Source: Acidobacteriota bacterium (GTDB taxonomy: Bacteria; Acidobacteriota; Blastocatellia; Pyrinomonadales; Pyrinomonadaceae). From it: DNA of 64,000 nt. Position numbers and translations under genes: made by a program. Shown one piece after another: positions 10,278-17,739 of the stretch. The DNA lies in assembly GCA_020200135.1 (NCBI GenBank), contig JAIVJI010000072.1, positions 23,839 through 87,838 of the forward strand, in the 5' to 3' direction. How positions within the stretch are numbered: the first letter of the stretch is position 1; each line of letters starts with the position of its first letter. A model generated the notes under the pieces. That model worked only from the letters and a program-made list of their open reading frames with translations, was not told the origin of the DNA and made no database searches.

Positions 10278-10967
10278 TTACTCGGGCTCGTCCGGCCGCT
10301 CCACCCGTTGGACGGGGACGCCGGGGTAGTCGGTCTCGTGGCGGATGACGCTGGCCTCCGAGAGCGGCCAGTAGCGGAAGAGCGCCTTGCCGTAGATGTA
10401 CTTCTCGGGGACGAGCCCCCACGAGCGCGAGTCCGAAGAGTTGTCGCGGTTGTCGCCCATGACGAAGTAGTAGTGCGGCTTGACGTAGACGGGCGGGTCG
10501 TCCGCGGCGGCGACGTTGAGCGCGTTCTCCAGGTAGGGCTCCTGAACCTCCTTGCCGTTGACGAAGATGCGCCCGCCCCTCACCTGCACGGTCTCGCCGG
10601 GCAGCCCGATGACGCGCTTGATGTAGCTCTTGCCGGGGTCGTTGGGGAACCAGAAGACGACGATGTCGCCGCGCTCGATCTCGGGCAGGCCGTAGTAGAT
10701 GAGCTTGTTGACGAAGATGCGCTCGCCGTCGTGCAGGCGCGGCAGCATCGAGGTGCCCTCGACCTTGACGGGCTGCGCGACGAAGACGAGCACGAGCGCC
10801 ATGATCATCAGCGCGAAGACGAGGTCGCGGAACAGGAGGCGCGCCTCGCCCCAGAAGTGCGTCCGCGACTCGTCGCGCAGCCGCCGCACCTCTATGTCGC
10901 GGTCGTCGTCCGGGTGTACGTCGCCGAACGCGGGCACCCGGCCATTCTTCTTGCCGAATAGGAGCAT
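10278..10967 (-). CDS. lepB: Signal peptidase I
   Basis: A 229-residue type I signal peptidase that cuts Sec and Tat signal peptides at the outer face of the membrane. One membrane segment (about residues 47-66) leads into box B with the catalytic serine (GTSMLPRL, Ser73), box D with the catalytic lysine (SYIKRVIGLPGE, Lys117) and box E (VMGDNRDNSSDSRSWG). The start ATG is at 10965-10967. It is the first gene of a four-gene leftward operon and is transcribed away from the HU-like gene. Confidence 0.95.
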   Translation of the reverse strand: MLLFGKKNGRVPAFGDVHPDDDRDIEVRRLRDESRTHFWGEARLLFRDLVFALMIMALVLVFVAQPVKVEGTSMLPRLHDGERIFVNKLIYYGLPEIERGDIVVFWFPNDPGKSYIKRVIGLPGETVQVRGGRIFVNGKEVQEPYLENALNVAAADDPPVYVKPHYYFVMGDNRDNSSDSRSWGLVPEKYIYGKALFRYWPLSEASVIRHETDYPGVPVQRVERPDEPE

Positions 10968-11042
10968 AGGCTGTTCGTCTTAAAAGGGAGCGCCGCCGCA
11001 CCCCGACCGAGGTTAGCCGCCGGCCTCCGGCGTTGTCAAACC

Positions 11043-11072
11043 TTGACAGCCGTCGCCGGGCGTCTCTATTAT
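11043..11072 (+). promoter_or_regulatory. Sigma-70-type promoter of the HU/IHF-like gene
   Basis: TTGACA (11043-11048), an 18-nt spacer and TATTAT (11067-11072) match the housekeeping consensus closely. Predicted transcription starts near 11079, leaving a leader of about 75 nt before the GTG at 11154. Confidence 0.65.
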
Positions 11073-11153
11073 CCAGACGTAAAGTGTTGTCACCCTTAGA
11101 CAAATCCTCTCCGGCGAGACTGGCGGGCGTGGAAGCGGAGGCTTAGAGCAGAC

Positions 11154-11552
11154 GTGATCAAACTCGACATCGTGAACCGCGTGGCCGAGCGGACGGGCGT
11201 CCCGAAGATGAAGGCCGAGCAGGCGGTGGACGCCCTCTTCCATTCGATGAAGGAGGCGCTGGCGCGCGGCGAGCGCATCGAACTGCGCGGCTTCGGCGTC
11301 TTCGTCGTCAAGCCGCGCAAGCGCGGGGTGGGGCGCAACCCGCGCACCGGCGAGGAGGTCGCCATCCCGTCGGGCAAGACCATCCGCTTCAAGCCCGGCA
11401 AGGAGCTACAGGCGCACGGCTTCGACACCGAGCACGGCAACCACGACGACCACGACATCCACGACACCGAGTCGCCCGACGCCTCCGCCGCCGACTCCCC
11501 CGCCGGCGGCCCCGGCGCCGACGCGCCCGGCCGCACGCCCGACAACCTCTAA
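11154..11552 (+). CDS. HU/IHF family DNA-binding protein with acidic/His tail
   Basis: The 132-residue product starts at GTG 11154. Residues 1-90 are a complete HU/IHF fold: VAERTGVPKMKAEQAVDALF, the ELRGFGVFVVKPRKRG beta-arm entry, and GRNPRTGEEVAIP at the arm tip with its intercalating proline, then KTIRFKPGKEL. IHF-like rather than HU-like residues (GFG, GRNP) are present. After it comes an unusual 38-residue tail with HGNHDDHDIHDTES and then Ala/Pro/Gly-rich sequence, absent from ordinary HU. The tail may bind metal or modulate DNA binding. A good promoter lies at 11043-11072. Confidence 0.9.
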   Translation: MIKLDIVNRVAERTGVPKMKAEQAVDALFHSMKEALARGERIELRGFGVFVVKPRKRGVGRNPRTGEEVAIPSGKTIRFKPGKELQAHGFDTEHGNHDDHDIHDTESPDASAADSPAGGPGADAPGRTPDNL

Positions 11553-11631
11553 GCAGATGCTGGATGTCAGATGCCAGGTGTCAGTTAAAAGCATTTACCA
11601 GCATCTGGCATCTGACATCTAACATCTGCTT
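11551..11631. repeat. Long palindrome between HU-like gene and M50 protease gene
   Basis: Arms 11551-11577 and 11605-11631 match at 25 of 27 positions when inverted (AAGCAGATG...GTCAGATGCCAG). Short CAGATG/GTCAGATG units recur within each arm. The left arm overlaps the stop codon of the HU-like gene, and the right arm is followed by a T run directly before the next ATG, so it can act as a terminator or as an mRNA structure. Confidence 0.75.
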
Positions 11632-11634
11632 TTT

Positions 11635-12675
11635 ATGTCCGACACACTCCGGGAGATACCGACCTTCGCCGCGCGCGGCGCGGGGCTGCCGCAGGGGCGG
11701 CGGGCGGCCGGGCGGCCGACCCCGCGCGAGTGGTCGAGGCACGCCGCGCTCTTCCTCCTGACGGGGCTGACGGCCGCCTGGGCCGGGCTGAGCTTCATGG
11801 TGCCGGCCGCCGAGGTCGAGCCCGCGCTCGCCGCGCCCGCCGCCCCGCTCGAATACCTGCTCTACGTCCCCCGGTACTACCTGCTCCTGCTGGCCGCGAC
11901 CGGCTCGTACGCGCTCGCACACCCGCAGTTCATCTACGACGGGCTGACGTTCGCCGCCTCGCTCCTCTCGATACTGCTCGCGCACGAGGCGGGTCACTAC
12001 GTCGCCTGCCGCCTCTACGGCGTGGACGCGACGCTCCCCTTCTTCATCCCCGTCCCGCCGCCCTTCCCCACCGGGACGCTCGGCGCCTTCATCAAGATTC
12101 GTTCGCCCATCCCCTCGCGCCGCGCGCTCTTCGACATCGGAGTCGCGGGGCCGCTCGCGGGCTTCCTCGCACTGCTCCCCGTGGCCTGCGCCGCGCTGCT
12201 GACCGCGACGCCCTCGCCGCCGCTGCCGCCCGAGGGCGTCATCATCTTTAACGACCCCGCGCTGCTGCGCCTGCTCGCCGCGCCGCTCGGCGTGAGCGAC
12301 CTGGCGGGGATAGCTCCCAACCCGTTCTACATGGCGGCGTGGATCGGGCTGCTCGTGACGAGCCTGAACCTGCTGCCCGTCGGACAGCTCGACGGCGGGC
12401 ACGCCGTCTACGCCGTCTTCGGCCAGCGCGTCCACAGGCACGCCGGCCGTCTCGCGTTCCTCTCGATGCTCGCGCTCGTGCCGCTGGGCTGGCTCTGGCA
12501 CGGGGTGCCGAGCGGCTTCCTCTACGTCGTCCTGCTCTTCGTCATACTGCGGATGCCGCACCCGCAGCCGCTCGACGAACGCGACCCGCTCGGCCCCGCA
12601 CGCCTCGGCGTAGCCGCCCTCACGCTCCTCGTCTTCGCGCTCTCCTTCGTCCCCTTCCCGCTCACCATCAGGTGA
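11635..12675 (+). CDS. Site-2-protease-like membrane metalloprotease (M50)
   Basis: A 346-residue membrane protein with about seven membrane segments. The zinc-binding HEAGH is at residues 117-121 inside a membrane helix, and the third ligand is in NLLPVGQLDGGH (Asp near residue 253). FFIPVPPPFPTGTLGAFI followed by SRRALFDIGVAGPLAGF is the conserved block of the plant EGY1/bacterial M50 subgroup. It lacks an obvious PDZ domain. The family cuts membrane-embedded substrates such as anti-sigma factors. Its start is immediately after a palindrome, and its stop overlaps the stop of umuC on the other strand by 8 nt. Confidence 0.9.
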   Translation: MSDTLREIPTFAARGAGLPQGRRAAGRPTPREWSRHAALFLLTGLTAAWAGLSFMVPAAEVEPALAAPAAPLEYLLYVPRYYLLLLAATGSYALAHPQFIYDGLTFAASLLSILLAHEAGHYVACRLYGVDATLPFFIPVPPPFPTGTLGAFIKIRSPIPSRRALFDIGVAGPLAGFLALLPVACAALLTATPSPPLPPEGVIIFNDPALLRLLAAPLGVSDLAGIAPNPFYMAAWIGLLVTSLNLLPVGQLDGGHAVYAVFGQRVHRHAGRLAFLSMLALVPLGWLWHGVPSGFLYVVLLFVILRMPHPQPLDERDPLGPARLGVAALTLLVFALSFVPFPLTIR

Positions 12676-13300
12676 GCCGCCGCCCCACGGTCATCATCTC
12701 GGCCCAGCGCGTCGTGTAGCGCGGCGAGCGCCTGTCGGACTTCCCCCGCCACTGCTGCCCGGGCTTCGACTTCCACTCCGCGCCCGTGCAGGCGACGCCG
12801 TACGCGACCGCGTCGCGGCCGTACCGCAGGTTGAAGCGCGCGTTGAGTTCGTCGAGCGCGCGCATCAGGCGCCTCGCGCCCTGCCACTCGCCGTCGCCGT
12901 ACATGCGCACCGTCGTCGGGCTCGCCGGGACGAGCCCCGTGAGCAGCACGCCCGCCTTCCTGAACTCGCACCCCCCGCGGTAGACCTTCTCGGCGCAGGC
13001 GGAGGCGCGCGCGAGCAGCTCGGGCGTGACGTCGGTCGGGTAGGCCATCTCGACGGTCGCGGAGTCGGAGTAGTAGGGCGCGTCCTTCGAGAAGCGGTTC
13101 GTCGAGGCGAAGACGGTCAGCGCGCACGCCGCGAGCCGGTGGCTGCGCAGCTTCTTCGCGGCGCCGATGGTGAAGCACGCGACGGCCTCGCGCAGCTCGG
13201 CGAGAGTGCCGACGGGGCGGCCGACGAGCGACGCGTCGAACACCCGCTCGCACGAGGCGTAGAAGTCGTTCGCGTCGCAAAGCATGAAGGCGGCTTCCAC
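12668..13300 (-). CDS. umuC: Internally deleted UmuC-like Y-family polymerase (catalytic core missing)
   Basis: The frame is open for 210 codons (GTG 13300, or ATG 13285). Residues 6-29 are the UmuC N-terminus (MLCDANDFYASCERVF...LVGRPV), but the next residues (TLAELREAVACF onward) match the UmuC C-terminal third, beginning near E. coli residue 258. About 230 residues, with the palm, fingers and the catalytic SIDE motif, are absent without breaking the frame. The rest, up to SPRYTTRWAEM, is a complete little-finger and tail region. It follows umuD by 7 nt. It cannot be a polymerase as written; it is either a decayed gene, a UmuD-binding remnant, or an assembly collapse. Confidence 0.8.
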   Translation of the reverse strand: MEAAFMLCDANDFYASCERVFDASLVGRPVGTLAELREAVACFTIGAAKKLRSHRLAACALTVFASTNRFSKDAPYYSDSATVEMAYPTDVTPELLARASACAEKVYRGGCEFRKAGVLLTGLVPASPTTVRMYGDGEWQGARRLMRALDELNARFNLRYGRDAVAYGVACTGAEWKSKPGQQWRGKSDRRSPRYTTRWAEMMTVGRRLT

Positions 13301-13307
13301 GGCGTCC

Positions 13308-13730
13308 CTAGTGCGGGCGGATGCTCCAGAGCACCTTGCCCCAGACCTCGAAGTCCATCTCCTCGGTGACGTCGATGGGGGCGTAAGCCTCGTTCGCCGC
13401 GAGCAGGCGGACGCGCCCCTCCCTGAGGCTGAGCCTCTTGACGGCGAAGTCCTCGAAGATTCTGACGACGGCGACGTCGCCGTCCTCCACCTCGCACGCG
13501 CGGTCCACGACGAGGATGTCGCCCTCCCGAATCTCGTCGCCCATCGAGTCGCCGACGACGCGCATGTAGAAGGTCGCGGCCGGGTGGCGGATGAGCTGCG
13601 CGTTGAGGTCGATGCGCGCCTCGACCGACGACTCCGCCGGTGACGGGAAGCCGGCCGACACGCGCGCGACCAGGAGCGGGCGAAGCAGGCGTATGCGCCG
13701 CCCGTGCGCCCGAAGCATGACGACGTTCAT
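13308..13730 (-). CDS. umuD: UmuD-like SOS mutagenesis protein (S24 peptidase)
   Basis: A 140-residue protein of UmuD length. The self-cleavage site is Ala26-Gly27 (SAGFPSPAE), the catalytic serine Ser62 (VGDSMGDEI) and the catalytic lysine Lys98 (DFAVKRL), all at the spacing of E. coli UmuD (24/25, 60, 97). The LexA-like DNA-binding domain is absent, which separates it from LexA. RecA filaments would trigger self-cleavage, and the cleaved form would serve translesion synthesis with UmuC; the adjacent umuC lacks its catalytic core. No E. coli-type SOS box is evident in the 100 nt upstream. Confidence 0.92.
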   Translation of the reverse strand: MNVVMLRAHGRRIRLLRPLLVARVSAGFPSPAESSVEARIDLNAQLIRHPAATFYMRVVGDSMGDEIREGDILVVDRACEVEDGDVAVVRIFEDFAVKRLSLREGRVRLLAANEAYAPIDVTEEMDFEVWGKVLWSIRPH

Positions 13731-13836
13731 ATATGCAACAACCTGCGACGGATGAAACAGCCCGGCCGGATTCTACCGGGAGAGGGCCGGCGGGCGCAAT
13801 AAAATTCTTCGCCCGCCGGCTCGCCCCGCCCCGCCC

Positions 13837-16008
13837 TCAGAGTTTTATCTTGACGCCGCCGTTGAAGACGCGGCCTTCGGTGTGCGTGTAGATTTCGGCG
13901 AAGGTGGGGTCTTGGTGCGGCGGGAAGACGACCCGGCCGAAGCGGCTCTGGCGCGTGTCGGTGACGTTCTCGGCGTTGACGAAGAGGCTGTACTTGCCGA
14001 AGGTCTTCTCGCCGAAGACGCCCATGACCCAGAAGGGCCGCGTCCTGAAGCGGTCTGTGAGGAGCTGGCTGCTCGTGTAGTAAGCCTCGACGCCCGCCTT
14101 GAAGTCGGCCTCGCGCTCGAACAGCAGCGCCGAGTTTATCCGGCCCTTCGGCGTCAGCGGCAGCGTCCGGTCGCCGGCGAGGTACTTCGCCTTCGCGCTG
14201 GTGAAGGTGTAGCCGGCGAAGAGCTTGACGAAGTCGTAGGAGGCGCGGACGTTCGTCTCGAAGCCGGCGCTCCTGACCGGCCGCGGGGCGTTCGAGAAGC
14301 GGTGGAGGCCGTCCGCGCCGCGCGAGAGCACGAGCGGGTCTTCGATCTCGGTGTAGAAGAACATCTGGTTGAGCGAGTAGGAGAACTTCTCGCCCGCCGC
14401 GCCGCGGTAGTTGACGTCGAAGGTCCCGCCGCGGCTCCGCTCGGCCTTCAGGGTGTTCCCGACGGGAAGGACGCCGCGGAAGAGGAGCGTCTCGGCCTCC
14501 TCCGTGAAGACGCTCGGCGTCTTGTAGCCGAAGCCGACGCTCAGGCGGCTGCTCAGCCTGTCGGTCACGCGGTAGAGCGCCGAGACGCGCGGCAGCGGGA
14601 AGAGGCCGTAGTCGCGGACGTGGTCGAGACGGAAGCCGGCTTCGAGCGAGAGCTTCTCAGTCACGTCGAAGCTGTCCTGCGCGTAGCCGCCGAAAGTCCT
14701 GCGGCTCTCGTCGCGCGGGGGCACGCCGCCGCCGTCCCGCCTCTCGCGGAAGCGGTCGTAGACGGCGTTGAAGCCGAAGACGAGCGCGTGTTTGCCGGCC
14801 GGGTGGAAGTAGGAGAGGTCGGTGTAGGAGTTGAACTGCCGGCCGGCGAACAGGTGGTCGGGGATTTCGGTCTCGCGGCTGAAGAGGGCGAGGCTCTGCC
14901 GTGCGACGACGCGCCGCCCCGCCGAGAAGCCGCGCTCGAGCTGCAAGGTCGTGATGTTGCGGCGCGACTCGTTATCCTCGAAGTACCGGTGGAACCCGTC
15001 CCCGCGGCCGCGTATGCGGAACACGTCGCCGCCCCGGCGACTCTGGTAGGAGGTCGAGTGCCCGACCGTGAGGCGCGTCTCCGCGCCGAGGTCGAAGAAG
15101 AGGCGCGGGCTGAGGTTGAACGAGCGCGTGAGCGGCAGCTCGGTGAAGTCGTCGTCGTCAACGTCGTACTCGCGCTGGTAGTTGATAGAGCCGAGGAGCG
15201 TGTAGCCGAAGCGGCCGAGCTTGCGCGAGCCGAAGGCGGAGAGGTCCGTCCCGCCCGCCGAGGTCTGGTTGAAGATGAAGTTGGTGACGGGCTCGTCCCC
15301 GGGCTCGCGGCTGACGAAGTTGACGACGCCGGCGATGGCGCCGCCGCCGTAGAAGGTCGCCGCAGGGCCTTTGACTATCTCGACCTGCTTCAAGTCGAGC
15401 GGCAGGATGTCGAGCAGGCTCAGGCTGCCCGAGAAGCCGCCGAAGGCCGGGAAGCCGTCCTTGAGAATCTGCGTGTACCGGCCGCCCAAGCCCTGGATGC
15501 GGACGGTCTGCGTGTTGGAGGTCGCGGAGGTCTGCTGCACCTTGATGCCCGTGCTCTCGTTGAGGACCATCGAGACGTTCGAGGGGCGCATGTTGCTCTT
15601 CTCGTCCACCTCCTCCTCGTCGATGGCCTCGACGCGCGTCGGCACGTCGTCTATCTCGCGACCCGTCCGCGTCGTCGCCACGACGGTCACCTCGCCTAAC
15701 TCGTTCGTGACCTTAATGAAGACGATGTTCTCGCCCTGCTGGGCCAGCGGGAACGTAACTTTCAACACTCCGGTCTCGTAGCCGACCGAAAAGATTTCGA
15801 CGGTCTGCACGCCGTCGGGCACGCCGGTCAACCGGGCCACACCTTCGGCGTCCGTGGCCGCCGAAATCTCCGTGCCTTTGACCGAAACTTTCGCGCCGAC
15901 TACCGGCTGCCTGGTCTCCTGGTCTCTGACCGTGACTTTGAATGGGCTTTGAGCGAATGAAACTTGCGCCGTCAATAGAACGGCACACAACAAAATTACC
16001 CGTCGCAT
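13837..16008 (-). CDS. TonB-dependent outer-membrane receptor with carboxypeptidase-like N-domain
   Basis: Start chosen at ATG 16006-16008, which gives a proper signal peptide (MRRVILLCAVLLTAQVSFAQ); an upstream in-frame start would add 17 polar residues. The mature protein has a carboxypeptidase-regulatory-like beta domain (about residues 24-105), a plug with DVPTRVEAIDEEEV, IKVQQTSATSNTQTVRIQGL and GGGAIAGVVNF, and a 22-strand type barrel ending in an aromatic-poor IKL. TonB-dependent receptors import chelated metals or vitamins. It lies downstream of a cation transporter and two small genes on the same strand, suggesting metal handling; the substrate is not determined. Confidence 0.9.
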   Translation of the reverse strand: MRRVILLCAVLLTAQVSFAQSPFKVTVRDQETRQPVVGAKVSVKGTEISAATDAEGVARLTGVPDGVQTVEIFSVGYETGVLKVTFPLAQQGENIVFIKVTNELGEVTVVATTRTGREIDDVPTRVEAIDEEEVDEKSNMRPSNVSMVLNESTGIKVQQTSATSNTQTVRIQGLGGRYTQILKDGFPAFGGFSGSLSLLDILPLDLKQVEIVKGPAATFYGGGAIAGVVNFVSREPGDEPVTNFIFNQTSAGGTDLSAFGSRKLGRFGYTLLGSINYQREYDVDDDDFTELPLTRSFNLSPRLFFDLGAETRLTVGHSTSYQSRRGGDVFRIRGRGDGFHRYFEDNESRRNITTLQLERGFSAGRRVVARQSLALFSRETEIPDHLFAGRQFNSYTDLSYFHPAGKHALVFGFNAVYDRFRERRDGGGVPPRDESRRTFGGYAQDSFDVTEKLSLEAGFRLDHVRDYGLFPLPRVSALYRVTDRLSSRLSVGFGYKTPSVFTEEAETLLFRGVLPVGNTLKAERSRGGTFDVNYRGAAGEKFSYSLNQMFFYTEIEDPLVLSRGADGLHRFSNAPRPVRSAGFETNVRASYDFVKLFAGYTFTSAKAKYLAGDRTLPLTPKGRINSALLFEREADFKAGVEAYYTSSQLLTDRFRTRPFWVMGVFGEKTFGKYSLFVNAENVTDTRQSRFGRVVFPPHQDPTFAEIYTHTEGRVFNGGVKIKL

Positions 16009-16120
16009 GATGACAGTTGCCTCTCCGGTTGAATCTGTGAGTTCACGACACCGACACAACGCCGGTTAGACACTTCGGCGGCGCGTCGAACAGAGGGTGA
16101 GAATTAACAGGCCGGGGGCG

Positions 16121-16501
16121 TTAAATCCGCAGTGTCGGCAAAAGCTCCAGCGGCGGGTCTGGTAGAAATTGCTGTCGGTTCTGGAAAGCAGAAGTACCGG
16201 GGTCAGCCAAAGGAGTAGACGGAAGGATTAAAGCCGGAACGCTACTCGCCGCCTGAAGGTCGGGCTTAAATGCCGCGCGTCCCGGAGTCGTCGCTTTGAG
16301 GAGCGAAGCGTCCGGGCAATTCTCGCATTCCGCCGCTTCTCTTACCTGAGTCACTTCAACCATCGCGGCGACTTCAGGCTGGCCGTTCGAGGCCGCGATT
16401 TCCCATCCACAAGTCGAGACGCAAGCCGCAAATACCCACAGCAGAGACATGGGTAGCAGCGCGGCGACCGCCCGCTTGAGTTGAGTGCGTGGGGAAAACA
16501 T
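16121..16501 (-). CDS. Small secreted/lipoprotein of unknown function
   Basis: Start at ATG 16499-16501 gives 126 residues with a hydrophobic N-terminus (AVAALLPMSLLWVFAACVSTCGW). LLWVFAAC resembles a lipobox. Downstream is a second Cys pair, AECENCPDASLL, which could bind a metal or form a disulfide. The C-terminal 50 residues are rich in Pro and Leu without clear structure. It lies between the small membrane protein and the TonB receptor and is probably part of the same transport operon. Family not recognised. Confidence 0.5.
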   Translation of the reverse strand: MFSPRTQLKRAVAALLPMSLLWVFAACVSTCGWEIAASNGQPEVAAMVEVTQVREAAECENCPDASLLKATTPGRAAFKPDLQAASSVPALILPSTPLADPGTSAFQNRQQFLPDPPLELLPTLRI

Positions 16502-16526
16502 CGCGGTCAGTATAGCGAAAGGGCGG

Positions 16527-16772
16527 CTACCTTGACCAATCGGGCGACAGCTTCTTAATCCAGAGGCTACCCACGATTTGGATCGCGACGAGTGACAGAT
16601 GCGCCCCCATAAAAGCCCACGCAGGCAGCGAGACGGCGAACGGGGGCGCGCACAGAACGACGGCTGAAACGACCTCCGCAAAACTGATGTGGCGTTTAGC
16701 AACGCGATGATGGAGGAGGTGAAGAGCCTGTACTACCAGCAGGACGATGTAGGTTGTCGTTGGCGTGAGCAT
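16527..16772 (-). CDS. Small membrane protein coupled to cation transporter
   Basis: The start ATG (16770-16772) shares bases with the TGA of the upstream transporter gene (TGATG), the classic sign of translational coupling. The 81-residue product has two hydrophobic stretches (TTTYIVLLVVQALHLL and VVSAVVLCAPPFAVSLPAW, with a third near VAIQIVGSLW) and the basic-histidine stretch HLLHHRVAKRH. It may be an accessory subunit of the cation transporter, which itself lacks a cytoplasmic domain. No family recognised. Confidence 0.6.
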   Translation of the reverse strand: MLTPTTTYIVLLVVQALHLLHHRVAKRHISFAEVVSAVVLCAPPFAVSLPAWAFMGAHLSLVAIQIVGSLWIKKLSPDWSR

Positions 16773-17416
16773 CAGTGACAGTCCCCGCCGTCGCGGCAAG
16801 TTTCACCCCGCAAAGCCTCGACGCCTTCCTTCCCGATAATCGGCGTCATCACGAGGGCGGCGACGGGGTCGGCCCACCACCAGCCGAAAAGCGCGTTGAG
16901 TATCAGCCCGCCGAGCAGGATGGCCGAGAGGTACGCGCAAATGTCTGTCTGCCGCGAGTCCGCCCGCATTGCGCGGCTGTTTATCTTCGCCGCCACCACC
17001 CTCTTCGCCCGCGCTAAGAGCGGCATCACGAGGAGCGACAGAGTGGCTATGGCGATACCGACGTAACTCGCCTCCGGCGGCTCGCGGGCGACTAAAGACT
17101 TCAGGGCGTCGAAGGCCACATACGCGGCGAGCGCGAGGAAGCTGAGGCCGACGACCCTGAGCGCGACCTGTTCGGCCCGCTCACGTTTCGCCGGGGCGTC
17201 CATGTGAAGCCGCCAGAGCAGCGCCACACCAGACGTCACTTCAATCACGGAATCTAAGCCGAAGCCGACGAGAGCAATGCTGCCGGCGGCCAGGCCCGCG
17301 CTGACGGCGATAATCCCCTCAAGCGAGTTCCACCCGATGGTCAGGTATTCGAGCCAGCGCCCGCGCCTCACCTGTTCGCGGCGTATGACACCTTGACTCG
17401 CAACATTCAAACTCAT
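16772..17416 (-). CDS. Short cation-diffusion-facilitator-type transporter
   Basis: A 214-residue membrane protein with about six segments. GFGLDSVIEVTSG and DSRQTDICAYLS are the paired metal-site helices (TM2 and TM5) of CDF transporters. The usual C-terminal cytoplasmic metal-sensing domain is missing, as in the short TMEM163-like cation transporters of this size. It ends in CRDGGDCH, a possible metal ligand cluster. It probably exports a divalent metal using the proton gradient. The next gene overlaps its stop; a TonB receptor lies further downstream. Confidence 0.82.
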   Translation of the reverse strand: MSLNVASQGVIRREQVRRGRWLEYLTIGWNSLEGIIAVSAGLAAGSIALVGFGLDSVIEVTSGVALLWRLHMDAPAKRERAEQVALRVVGLSFLALAAYVAFDALKSLVAREPPEASYVGIAIATLSLLVMPLLARAKRVVAAKINSRAMRADSRQTDICAYLSAILLGGLILNALFGWWWADPVAALVMTPIIGKEGVEALRGETCRDGGDCH

Positions 17417-17499
17417 ACTTCCAAGTATACGCCCCTGCCGGTCGGGGAACTAAAAGAGGCCGACTGTTTAGCCGACCTCTTTCCAGTGTACCTCTGGTG

Positions 17500-17660
17500 T
17501 AACCCCCCTGCTGGTTTTTCGACCTCAGAACCGAGCTTTTTGCGTTTGGGCGGGAGCGCCCGCGGGCAGCTGACCCCTGATTTCTCTTACGATTCGGTTC
17601 ACGTCCTCCTGGTCTTTCAGGGCAATCATAAAAATCGGTAGCCTTGCTGGAAATTCAGAT
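17500..17660 (-). pseudogene. Frameshifted 3' fragment duplicate of the unknown gene at 19.6 kb
   Basis: Read leftward, this stretch encodes FQQGYRF, then after a one-base shift FMIALKDQEDVNRIVREIRG and QLPAGAPA, closely matching the last 45 residues of the gene ending at 19591. The DNA similarity also continues past the stop into the downstream flank (CCAGTGTACCTCT versus CCAGCGTACCTCC). Upstream of FQQ the similarity stops and the zinc-ribbon/TPR gene begins on the other strand. It is a decayed partial duplicate, and the two copies lie as direct repeats on both sides of the TPR gene. Confidence 0.8.
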
Positions 17661-17739
17661 TCTTCTGGCGGGGGCATACTGACGCGGGTAGAATGTGCGG
17701 GCGTTCCGCATCTGTCTCGTTCGCCCGTTTACCGCCCTG

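Noticed and set aside
8923..11103. N-terminal extension making the secreted protein at 7912 a 1063-residue product
   Set aside because: The extension is the out-of-frame shadow of the Yip1/TPR and lepB genes. A ribosome site and signal peptide place the start at 8922.
13731..13836. SOS box (CTG-N10-CAG) before umuD
   Set aside because: The best match, CTGTTTCATCCGTCGCAG, has 12 rather than 10 nt between the CTG and CAG halves and weak AT content; not supported.
17393..17641. 82-codon plus-strand ORF before the zinc-ribbon/TPR gene
   Set aside because: It is the antisense reading of the decayed 3' duplicate; the homology is on the minus strand.
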